From Gonapodya prolifera JEL478 (lineage: Eukaryota > Monoblepharomycota > Monoblepharidomycetes > Monoblepharidales > Gonapodyaceae): a DNA stretch of 64,000 nt. The position numbers and the translations under genes are program-made. Below, one piece after another: positions 42,825-53,689 of this stretch. The notes below the pieces were generated by a model, which was not told the DNA's origin, did no database searches, and worked only from the letters and a program-made list of their open reading frames with translations. The stretch spans positions 62,001 to 126,000 of the forward strand of contig KQ965759.1 of assembly GCA_001574975.1 (NCBI GenBank), read 5' to 3'. Positions within the stretch are counted from its first letter, which is position 1. The number at the start of each line of letters is the position of its first letter.

Positions 42825-44250
42825 ATGTGGACATTCACTCACCATTCGTCCAACCCTTCTTCACCTATTTCGCGACCTTGTCCGGATTCTTTGTATCCAC
42901 CAAACGGAGAAGTTGGCCCTGTCTTCAGGTACGTGTTAACCTTTGCGAAAAACGTTTCCATTTGTAGAGGAGCATGCAACCACGTGAAAAGGGGTACTTC
43001 CTCACCCAAGCTGTTCCGGCTTCTAAGGCGGACGAAGATCGAATCGCGCGGTTTAAATCCTTTGTAAAGACGGCGGCTCCGAGACCATGGTTTGGAAGGA
43101 GAAGGTGAGGATGGGCTGAGCAGTTGCCTTATACATATTCAATGCTTACGTAAGATGTGTTGGTCGCTCGCTGAACGACTTCCTCCTCCGTTTTTAAAAT
43201 GCGTTGATACAGATCACCTGACGCGGAGAACCGGTCGTAAGAGCACACCACACGCTGGATTACTCAAACACTGGCGAGCACACATACAGGACCGAATATC
43301 TCTTCTTGCTGGAAGTGCAACGTGATTGGACTTTCGAGGTCGACAAGTGCGAGATTCTTCAAAGACGCACCATGATCTTGGCTCTCTCCGGAACCGCCGC
43401 GAAAAGGGTCAGTTCGAGGAAGTATCCCTACGTTTCAACACGACGTCCCCTGTTACAAGGTGCGCGCCTTCTTCTTTGCCGGCATCACAATGTACTGCGC
43501 AAAGTGCCAATGGTTATAAGCAGCTCATTTTAGTGCACAGGGAGAATGATACCTTGAGAATGGTGTGAAACCAAGAAATGCAATCGGAGGGATACTCTTA
43601 AAAGCGCCCAAATAGTGTCGCGAGAGTTTTGACGCCAACCCACTGTATCTCATCCACGACAGGATCTTGGTTCGTTTCATCCGCGAAAGGATCGCCCACT
43701 TTGATGCGTTCTGCAGCAGCAGCAAATTTCTTGGTGAAGTACTCAGTAATCCCTTCTTGCACGAAATACGCGAAGACGCCACACAAGTCTGAGAATTGTT
43801 GAAGAAGAAGGTGCCTGCGACTTTCGGGGTGTTGTCAGCGTTCCTATGTGTGCGAGGCCGGATACTCACGAACGTCAACAGCCTTGTCCACGTCTGCGTC
43901 GTCAAACACCAATGCCGGGGATTTTCTTCCGCGCTCGAGCGTCACTTTCTTCAAGTTGGTCTTGGCGGAGGCCGCCAGGATGTTACGACCAGTGCGTCCA
44001 GATCCCGTGAATGAGACTTGATGGAAGTCACGTCCAGGTGATATAAGCAAGGTGAAGACACTATTCAAAGTTTTCAAGACACGGCACACAAACCTTTTGA
44101 GATGTCTGGATGCTCCACAACTGCCATTCCTTGTATCACGCCGCCGGTTACAAAAAGAGTTCCGATTCGTTCAAGGGTTTGTATGTGAGGTCGAATGGGG
44201 AATATGTTGGTTTCTACTCTTTCGAATTTTACCTGCTTTGGCGTGACGCG
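42825..44250 (-). pseudogene. Aldehyde dehydrogenase, frameshifted
   Basis: An NAD(P)-dependent aldehyde dehydrogenase family gene. Read on minus: [19 protein letters not shown], then [20 protein letters not shown] (the FTGS cofactor motif) and [20 protein letters not shown]. The canonical LELGGKSP motif has become LERGRKSP. Next, GTFFFNNSQTC holds the catalytic-cysteine position; immediately after it, one base appears to be missing near 43760, because VASSRI and VQEGITEYFTKKFAAAAERI are in different frames. Further on come IKVGDPFADETNQDP, AHLVTGDVVLK, QQEEIFGPV, LKTEEEVVQRATNTSY, VNTY and SPFGGYKESGQGREIGEEGL. The N-terminal third with the Rossmann entry is not recognisable upstream of 44250. 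Frameshift, altered motif and missing 5' part make this a pseudogene. Confidence 0.75.
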
Positions 44251-44929
44251 AGGAATCGCAAATTGGTGAGATAAACACTAATCCACTCATTGTATTTTCT
44301 AAAACCGTTTTCCAGCAACCAAGTACCAACCCGAAACACTAATCGTACACTTATAAATGTACCGACGAGTAGCTCTCCTGGCAATCTCAGTCCGCGAACA
44401 CATCTCCCTGCAAACCTAGCATGCTGGAATTCGCCTCGTCCTTGTCGGCGAGATTGGGCTCTTTTGACACAGTAGTGGTTTGGAACAGCACCAAAGAATT
44501 ACCCGCGCTCGAACTTGCAAAGTTGATTGGGACTCTGTCTTCTTTGTATCAATTCTGCTCCTGAACGAGCATGCAATCAGGATGTCTCCCTGACGCGAGT
44601 TTTCAGAATCCGTGTACAAAAAGTATACAACGACAGCATGAACATTAAAAGTGAAAGAGACATGCCCTCGCCTGTGCTGGAATGTCATTCATTCAATCCA
44701 TTCGCTCCGAGGAACAGTTTCAGCAGTATCATTAGTTCGTCGAATTACACAATCTCGAATCTCGTCGCGTAAATACATTTTTGTTGCTGTGCTGCGTTTG
44801 CAGTGCTGGTGCGGACGGCTGATGTGCCACCCTACAGCGCTCGCGTTTCTTCGCGTTTGTTGCCGCAAAACTTTTAACTCAAGATCAATGAAACCATCTG
44901 ATTGAAGACGTACGAATTCCACGTGGTCC

Positions 44930-45575
44930 ACTCACACAAGGGCATTTTTTTCTCTTCGCAGTCGGCCTCACCGTGGATATCAACACGCGACTGTGGGCCT
45001 TCCCGTTCAACTTTCTTCATAAAGTGAGAAGGAACATTGACCTTCATATGAGGCTGGTAGGAACGTGAGGAAGTGAGACGTGGTAAGGGGTAGACAAAAG
45101 ACCCGAATCTGTTGACAGAGACGAAGCGTTGCGGGTATCACCCATCGGTCACCTTCAGTAAGCCCCTTTTCTCCCTTCCCAGTCTACACTGCCGGACGAC
45201 GTTGTACCAGGGTTGTTCACACTGAGCGGGTGGCACAAAGCATGGGCGCTGTGGCTGACGGTGTCGTCTGATAGGCGGCAGAAGGAGAAGGAAGTCCGCA
45301 AGGGTGACGACGCGAACGCGGCATTAGCATCCACATCTACCGGGCCAAGCGCGGGCGGCATCGGTGGCGGCTTTGAGTTAGACGCTGTGCGATTGTTGGG
45401 CAGGGGTGGCGGAGGGGAGTCGGATGGGTTGGTGGCGGAGGAAGGAGGCAGTTCGGCTGCGATGGGGAGGACCGTGGAGCGCCTTTCCGGGGACCGGGAA
45501 GCTAAGTTCTGGATAAGCTCCCATCTAGTTCCGCATGAATCCATTGCAAGTCACCCAAGCGTTTCCAGGTGTTGA
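44930..45575 (+). CDS. Unrecognised 3'-end exons (possibly of a truncated gene)
   Basis: Three exon-like segments fit good splice sites: VGLTVDINTRLWAFPFNFLH (about 44961-45022, donor GTGAGA), DEALRVSPIGHLQ (about 45121-45160, donor GTAAGC) and STLPDDVVPGLFTLSGWHKA onward with ALWLTVSSDRRQKEKEVRKG, then a Gly/Ala-rich tail to a stop at 45573-45575. The coding character is good but I do not recognise the family, and no upstream exons or start codon could be assigned. It may be the surviving end of a longer gene. Confidence 0.4.
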
Positions 45576-45995
45576 GGGAATGACGAGCCACTTCGACACT
45601 TGTCAAGTACCAGCAGATGGAGAAACACGTGCTGTGAAACCACGTCTCAGCCTCGCTGTATAGCTCAGAAGATGCTCTCCAGAGTGGACCTTGTCCCTCC
45701 TCATTCGGGACCAGTGGCAGTGTCGGGAGCTGAACTTCCTGGTGCATCCAGCCATCATTTACAGCAGCGCGTTCGCTTCGGTACCTTAAGTAGACCCGTG
45801 AAAGCGCGCACTGTAGCGCAAATGCAGTCGGCACTCAATCGCAAAGTGTGCCGTGGCAACGATTGAACAGTGCAACGAATAGCCCTGTGGCTGAACCACT
45901 TCCCCCATTCCAACTGAAACACCTTATTGATCAGTGCTCGCCAATGTATTCACTGTCAAACAGAAGATCTGGATTCGCTTACGGAACTACTTTCG

Positions 45996-48900
45996 CTAAA
46001 CGCTGCACTTACTCTTATCTTGGGGGTTAGGAAACATCAAAAAAATGCTGAAACAGCAAAACAAACGAAGCAACCACCCTCCTTGTTCTACTTCAATTTC
46101 CCCTTGCACCCCAGCCTCCGGGTATCCAAGAACATTATCGTCAGTCGCTTTTCTGAGTTCCTCCTTTGCGTTCGCGATGTGTCTCTCAAGGGCGACCAGG
46201 TTGGGGTGATCTTCCCGCCACACGCTCCTGGCGCTGGCAAGCACGCGCTCGTACATGTCGACGGCCTTCTTGATTTGCCCGTCAGACCTGTATGCCATGG
46301 CCAAGTTTCTCTGCGTCGTCAGTAGCGACGGGTCATCTTCAGCTAAGACGTGTTCCCGAATATCCAGTACGCACTCATACATCTCAACGGCCTTCTTGAT
46401 TTGGCCGTCGGATACGTACGCACCAGCCAAGTTGTTCTGCGTCGTCAACCTGTCGGGGTTATCTTTTGCTAAGAGGTGCTCCTCTATGGCCCGCACGTGC
46501 TCGTACATCTCGATGGCCTTTTTTATTTGTCCGTCAGATTCGTAGGCCCCAGCCAAGTTGCACTGCATGGTTAACAAATCGGGGTGATCTCTAGCCAAGA
46601 TTTGCTCTCTGATGGCTATCCCACGCTCGTACATCTCGATGGCCTTCTTGATTTTTCCGTTGGATTTATATGCACCAGCCAAATTGGTCAGTGTTATCAG
46701 CAAATCAGGATCATCTTCCGCCAAGACGCGCTCCTCGGCGGCCAGCACGTTCTCGTACATCTCAACGGCCTTCGTGATTTGCCCATCGGTTTCATATGCC
46801 CCAGCCAAATTGCTCCGCGTCGTCAGCAGCGACGGGTGATCTTCAGCCAAAATGCGCTCCCGCACGGACAATACGCGCTCGTACGTCTCCACGGCCTTTT
46901 TGATTTGGCCGCTGGATTCATATGCCCAGGCCAAATTCATCTGCGTCGTCAACCTGTCAGGGTGATCTTCCGCTAAGACGCGCTGCTCGACGACAAGTAC
47001 GTTCTCGTACATCTCAATGGCCTTTTCGATTTGCCCGTCGGATTCATACACCCCAGCCAAGTTCTTCTGCGTCGTCAACCTATCGGGATGATTTTCCTGC
47101 AAAGTGCGCTCCCAGATAGCGAGCAAGTGCTCGTACATTTCGATGGCCTTTTTGGTTTGCCCGTCAGATTCGTACACTCCAGCCAAATTTCTCTGCGTCT
47201 TCAACCTGTCGGAGTGATCTTCTGGCAAGACACGCGCCTGAACAATGAGTACACACTTGTACATCTCGATAGCCTTCTGGATTTGCTGGTCATATAAGTA
47301 CGCACCAGCCAAGTTGCTCTGCGTATTCAGTAGCGACGGGTGATCTTCCGCCAATACACGCTCCCGGACGGCCAGCACGCGCTCAGACATCTCGATGCCC
47401 TTCTTGATTTGGTTGTCACACATGTACACACCAGCTAAGTTGCTCTGCGTTGTCAGCAGAGACGGGTGGTCTTCCACCAACACGCGCTCCCGAATAGCCA
47501 GTACCCGCTCATACATTTCAACGGCCCTCTTGATTTGCCCGTTGGTTTGGTACGCCCCGGCCAAGTTGTTCTGCGTTGCCAACCTGTCAGGGTGATCTTC
47601 CGCTAAGACGCGCTCTTGAATGCCAAGAGCGTGCTCATACATTGCAATGGCTTTTTCGATTTGCCCGTTGTATTCGTATGCCCCAGCCAAGTTGCTCTGT
47701 GTCGCGAGCAACGAAACATGATCCTCCGCCAAGACGCGCTTCTTAATGACCAGCACGTGCTCGTACATATCAATGGCCTTGTGGATTTGGCCGTCAGATT
47801 CATTCGCCCAAGCCAAGTTGCTTTGCGTCGTCAGCAGCGACGGGTGATCTTCTGGCAATATGCGCTCCCAGATGACCAACAAGCGCTCGTACATCTCCGC
47901 GGCCTTCTTGATTTGGCTGTCGGATTTGTATGCGCCAGCCAAGTTGTTTAGGGTCCTTAACCTGTCAGGGTGATCTTCTGGTAATACCCGGTCCTGGATG
48001 GCCAGCACGCGGTTGTACATTGTGATGGCTCTCTTGATTTGTCTGTCAGATTCGTACGCCCCAGCCAAGTTGCTCTGCGTTGTTAGCAGCGACGGGTGAT
48101 CTTCCGCCAACACACACTCCCGTATGGCCAACACGCGCTCGTACATCTCGATGGCCTTCTTAATTTGCCCATCATATTCGTACGCCCCAGCCAAGTTGTT
48201 CTGCGTTGCCAGCCTGTGAGGGTGATCTTCCACTAAGTCGCGCTCTCGGATTGCCAGTACATGCTCATACACCTGAATTGCCTTCTTGATTTGGTTGTCA
48301 GATTTGTATGCCCCGGCCAAGTTGTTCTGTGTCGTCAGCAGTGACGGGTGATCTTCAGCCAATATGCGCTTTTGGATAGCCACCACACACTCGTACATCT
48401 CGACAGCCTTCTTAACTTGACCGTTGGATACGTACGCACCAGCCAAGTTGTTCTGCGTCGTCAACCTATCGGGGTGATCTTCTGGGAGGACGTGCTCCTC
48501 GATCGCCAGCACGTGCTCGTACATCTGAACTGCCTTCTTGATTTGTCCGTCAGATTCGAATGCCCCAGCCAAATTGCTCTGCGTCGTCAGCAGTGACGGG
48601 TGATCATATGGCAAGACCCATTCCCGGATGGCGAGAACGCCCTCGTACATCTGTATGGCCTTCTTGATTTTCCCGTTAGATTGGTAAGCCCCGGCCAAGT
48701 TGTTCTGCGTCATCAACCTATCAGGGTGATGTTCTGCCAAGACGTGCTCCCGGATGGCCAGCACATGCTCGTACATCTTGATGGCCTTCTTAATTTGCCC
48801 ATCGTATTCGTACGCCCCAGCCAAGTTGTTCTGTGTTGTCAGCCTGTCAGGGTGATCTTCTGCCAAGGCGCGCTCCCTGATGGCCAGCACGTGCTCGTAC

Positions 48901-51748
48901 ATTTTGACTGCATTCTTGATTTGGCCGTCCGATATGTACGCACCAGCCAAGTTGTTCTCCGTCGTCAGCCTAACGGGGTGGTCTTCTGCTAAGACGCCTT
49001 CGCAAATGGTCAACACTCGCTCAAGTATTGTGACAGCCTCCTTGATTTGCCCATAGGACTCATACGCGTTGGCCAAGCTAATCTGTGTCTTCAACCTGTC
49101 GGGGTGATCTTCTGCTAAGATACGCTCCCGGATTGCCAGCACGCGCTCGTATATCGCGACAGCCTTCTTGATCTGGCCATCTGATTTGTATGCCACGGCC
49201 AAGTCGTTCTCCGTTGTCAACCTATCAGGGTGATCTTCCGCCAAAGTGCGCTCGCGGATGGCAAGAACAAACTTGTGCATTTCCATAGCCTTCTTGATTT
49301 GCCCGTTGGAGAGGTATGCCCCGGCCAAGTTGTTCTGCGTTGTCAACCTATCTGGATGATCTTCCACCAAGATGCGCTCCCGGATAGCCAGAACGCGCTC
49401 GTACATTTCAATGGCCTCCTTGATTTGGCCGTCAGATTTGTACGCTGCAGCCAAGTTGTTCTGCGTCGTCAACCTGTCTAGGTGATCTTCTGCCAAGGCA
49501 CTCTGACGGATGGCCAGCACATGCTCATACATCTTGACGGCCTTCTTTATTTGCCCGTCGGATTCGTATGCCCCTGCCAAGTTGTTTTGCGTCGTCAGCA
49601 GCGACGGGTGATCTTCTGACAACATGCGCTCTTCAATGCCCAGGACTCGCTCATACATTTTGATCGCCTTCTTGATTTGCCCGTTGGATTTGTAAGCCAC
49701 GGCCAAGTTGTTCTGCGCCGTCAACCGACGAGGGTGATCTTCCGCCAAGATGCACTCCCAGATGGCCAAAATGCGCTCGTACATTGCGACAGCAGTACTG
49801 ATTTGCCCATCAGATTCGAATGCCCAAGCCAAGTTGCTCTGCGTTGTCAGCAGCGATGGATGATCTTCAGCTAAGACTTTCTCCTGGATGGCAAGCACGC
49901 GCTTATAAATCTCGATGGATTTCTTGCTTTGCCCATCGAATTTGTACGCCACGGCCAAGTTGTTCTGCGTCGCCAACCTATCTGGGTGATCTTCCTCCAA
50001 GACGCGCTCCCGGACAGTCAGAACGCGCTCGTACATTTCAACCGCGTTCTTGATTTGCCCGTTATATTGGTACGCTCCGGCTAAGTTGTTTTGCGTGGTC
50101 AGTCTATCAGGATGATCTTCTGCTAAGACGAGCTCCTGGTTGGCCAGTACACCCTCGTACATCTCGACAGCCTTGCCAATGTTGACCGTTACGCCAATCC
50201 CTTCCTGGTACCATCTCGCAAGACGCAATCGTGCATTCATGTTCCCCTCCTCTGTAGCATTCTGATACCACTCCACGGCACGATCAAGAGATCGCTCAAG
50301 GACCCCGACGCCGTTTTGATAGTACCACGCGAGTCGTTCCTGCGCGTAAGAGTCACCCATCTCAGCAGCTCTCGCAAACAACTGTGATGCCCTGTCCAGG
50401 TCACGCGCTTCTGCTGCCTCCACTGCGAGGTCCACAAGGGCAGCGGCGTCTAGCTCAGGGTTGATTTCAAATGTAGGGAGCATTGCTGCTATAGACATTT
50501 CAGAGCTAGGGAATACCCATTGCTTATCAGGTAACATGGGTTTGCACAACAGTTTACCCACATTTTGCCAAACAGTATTTCCCTGATAAAAGAAAAGTCT
50601 GGTCGACGGTCTGGTTCCTGATGCCAGCACTGTTCCATGAGAATCCTGAGCCATGAAGGCATATCAGCAGGGTTCGGGGCGGACGCCGGGTGAGGTCTCA
50701 GATTGCCGCTGCAAATGCTTTCCCAAAAGGCATCCTGTTCATCTTTGGTCATCGATGCATTTAGCTGCGGGTATAGTGGTCTACGTGTCCACAACTGTCA
50801 GGGGTGGCTTTTCAGTTGGGGCTGCCAATTAATTTTACAATTTCCAACTCACGGCGAAAATGGTGATACCAAAAGCATAGACGTCGTCCTTGGTTGTTGT
50901 GCCCTTTCCCAGCAGCCGCTCTGGCGACATGTATTTTGGAGTCCCCCAGCGCCCCCCGGTCACTGTGAAGGTGATGCTCCCGTGCTCCCCATTTTCGGGG
51001 AACGTGATAGTCGGAAGCCGTGCCAAAGTGGACGTTGAAGAAACTGGCTTCTGTCAAATGACAAGAGTTCGGATGTCTGAAGAATTGAAACAAAGATTCG
51101 GAAGGTGCTCACTTGCTTGACCCGGCCCAGCTTAGAGAAACCAAAGTCGGTGACTACACCACGGCCATGTCGATTCACAAGTATCTGTTCTGGCTTGAGG
51201 TCCGCGTGCACCACCTCACGACTGTGCAGATAGTCCATCCCTTCAGCAATGTCACGCAACTGTGCGATGAGGCCACTTCGTGAATTTGCAAGCTGGATGA
51301 TCCTTTGTGGGACTCACCAGGCGAAGAGTCATCTCATATCTTTCATTTACATCTAAGAATGTTGCGAGATAGCTCATGGCGCCGCCGTTCTCCATGAATG
51401 GGGAGAGAAATCGCCATTCCGTGCCGGTCGTAATGATCCCATAGAGGGGCAGTACCCTCGGCGATGACATATTGTACCAGATTCTTGCCTCCTGGTGGAA
51501 TTCCTGTCCAAACAGATGGAAATTTTGCAAACGCGGTGGTTGTTTCTTGTCAAACTCACCTTGTTGCTGTACAAGCCGTCTTTGAATTGCACGCTTTTTA
51601 CCGCCACGTCAACCTGTCCCAGCCAGAGTCCACGCATAACGGTCCCAACACCACCTTTGCCCAGTTTTTCCTGCGTAATCGTGACTTCTGACTCTGCTAT
51701 CTCCCAAAATGTCCACAGACCGGGGAGGTCCTCACGGGGTAACTCCAT
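45996..51748 (-). CDS. Giant protein kinase with Sel1 repeats and 31 tandem TPRs
   Basis: Six exons (51748-51560, 51503-51318, 51259-51113, 51050-50853, 50794-50562, 50505-45996) join in one frame to 1820 residues. The kinase domain (about residues 20-310) has the loop LGKGGVGTV, the VAIK-type lysine in DVAVKSV, catalytic loop VVHADLKPEQILV (HRD reads HAD but keeps Asp and Lys), VTDFGFSKLG, YMSPERL and DVYAFGITIFA. It is TKL-like and probably active. Two Sel1 repeats follow (LAWYYQNGVGV; LARWYQEGIGV). Bases 50126-46221 then encode exactly 31 copies of a 42-residue kinesin-light-chain-type TPR with consensus LAEDHPDRLTTQNNLAGAY, S-D-G-Q-I-K-K-A-I-E-M-Y-E-R-V-L-A-I-R-E-R-V, plus a partial copy. 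The end is hydrophobic (WLLRLFCCFSIFLMF). The uninterrupted array resembles fungal NLR-like repeat proteins, suggesting ligand recognition coupled to a kinase. Confidence 0.88.
46221..50126 (-). repeat. 31 tandem 126-bp units encoding TPRs
   Basis: Each unit is exactly 126 bases (42 codons), with no indel in 31 units. Two sub-types alternate irregularly at the start of the unit, HPDRLTTQNNLA and HPSLLTTQSNLA. Neighbouring units are alike enough for unequal exchange to change copy number. Plus-strand open frames across this span are shadows of the array. Confidence 0.9.
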
Positions 51749-51789
51749 GGCACCAGATCGAGCCGTTGTCTGCGGAACGCGATTTCTCA

Positions 51790-53689
51790 ATGTTGATTAA
51801 GTTTTGGTCGCGCGGCAGCCGTGGATGGGCGGGTTAGGAGACTCAGGGGGAATGGATCGCGTGAAGTATTGGATGCTATGGCCAGGCAAGCGAAACCGCT
51901 TTTGGACCATGTCAGGGCTGTGTGGTGTCACGGCAATCATCGAAAGAGTGCATTCGATAGGTAAAGAATTAAATTTTGGCGGCAATTCGGGGAGAGGCGG
52001 ACGTTGAAGCGGACGCGGTGGGTATGACAATACGTGATCACAACCATTTCTCCAACTTTTCGTCAACTCTAAGCGTTATAAAGTACATGAACAGAAAATC
52101 GATAAGACAGTATATGAATACATAAACAGCACAGTGCCATGCGAGTCCAATCTAATCGGTTCGACTTTATGTCCTCATCACGTCTACCATCTCTCTCTCA
52201 CAAAGAGACCTTTGTTGGCTACATCCTTCTATGCTCCGAATGGTCGTTAAATGAGACTTTGCCCTTTCAAGCCATGCAAGCATTCACTTCGATCGAGGAA
52301 TGTTCAATGTCGTCTTCCTCTTGCCAGCAGCAATTGCCTTGAAATTCAGAGGCGCTGGATGCTTCGCATTCCTCCTGATCAACAGAAGACGACCCCTGTC
52401 CCGTCAAAGCTTTGATCACGTTAACGACCAAGTCATTACTGTAACTGTGAGTGCCATCGCCACAAACGCCACCATTGCTTCAACGTTCATTTCTTCCGGA
52501 TGTTCGTCCTGCTAAAATGGGTCCGGACGGCGGACGCGTGCCGTAAGCATCATGCTGCTGGTCTGAAAGGCCCGAATGACAGACCGGAGTAGTTCGAGGG
52601 AGCGAGCAAGGTCCTGCCTTGATCCACTTCCCAGCTTGCGTTCTCGGTTCCTGGCGCACGCACGCCATCGTCAGAGCCTCGTGCCTCCACGACAGAGCGA
52701 CACGTCGACACGTCGGCACACACGAGGTGAATCTCGGGGATGCTGCCGCCTGCCTGTCAGCTTGACAGTCATGCCCGCCGTCCGCACTCGTATCGCGGAG
52801 GCGCTCGGGTGACACCTGGCTAGTGCTGGTGATATGAACGTAAACCGAAGTCGAATGAACGTGACAGACGGCTCCTCCGACGATTGTGTACTTCGTCCAG
52901 TTCCATGCTCAAGCCGACGCCCCCTGCACCCAAACCACAATTCAGCATCAAACACACCGGCACATATAGCAATATATCAGCATCCATAAAATTTCACGAC
53001 GGGTGCAGGTTATGTGACGGCCAAGGAGCCGCGTGAGAGACCTGAGGCGGGGGGGGGAGGGGTGGGGGGCATAGGAGAAACGTGTTAGTATCTGCTGCAG
53101 CTCGTTGCCGAGTCCTGGTCCGGCCTGTTCTTGAGGATTCTATTCTGATGCGACTGAACGTTCCCATGGCATCCCCTCAAAGCTCCCCTCTCCTCAACCC
53201 CGTACCACGCCCCTCACCCTCGCACCCCCACACAAAACAAGTAACTGAGCATCGGCCAGTTTTCGCAGCTTGGATCCCGTATACTCCACTCCTTGGACAT
53301 GGGTGACTCACCAATCATGTTTCACCTGACCGCGTTGGTGCCCCCAACACCTGCTTACTCAGTCCAACCACAACACCCAAATCCTAATCCTTTTGCTACC
53401 TCAAACACCAGGCCTGTTCCTTCATCTTCAGCTCCCACCGCATTTGACCAGACTCGAGTGGTTCCCGCGGCATGGCGCGCACAGCGATGCAAAGCCTGGC
53501 GGGCAGGAGGGTATCGCGAAGGGAAAATAAACGACCTTCGCGAGTGCGAGTGCGAGTGGTGTGGGCATCGGCGACGCGGGAGTTGCCATTGAGGGTGTCG
53601 GTGTCAGAGTTGGAACCCCAAAATGCTGGGAGCGGCAGTGAGGGCCGTCGAGAGGATGGAGAGTGGGGCACGGATCGAGGAGGATGACC
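51790..53689. other. No recognisable gene
   Basis: The left end is the 5' flank of the giant kinase gene. Open frames up to 111 codons occur on both strands, some Pro-rich (for example 53293-53592), without domains or consistent splice structure. A G-run lies near 53047. Confidence 0.4.

Noticed and set aside
46255-50053. Many plus-strand open frames of 60-130 codons across the TPR array
   Set aside because: They are antisense shadows of the repeated TPR coding units: they recur with the 126-base period and have no start or splice context of their own.
46221-50126. Regular repeat spacing that could suggest a CRISPR-like or satellite array
   Set aside because: The units are contiguous 126-base coding TPRs without spacers in a eukaryotic gene.
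53293-53592. Pro-rich ORF upstream of the carotenoid oxygenases
   Set aside because: Low-complexity composition and open frames in several phases; it does not join to the oxygenase exon 1, which is recognisable at 53690.
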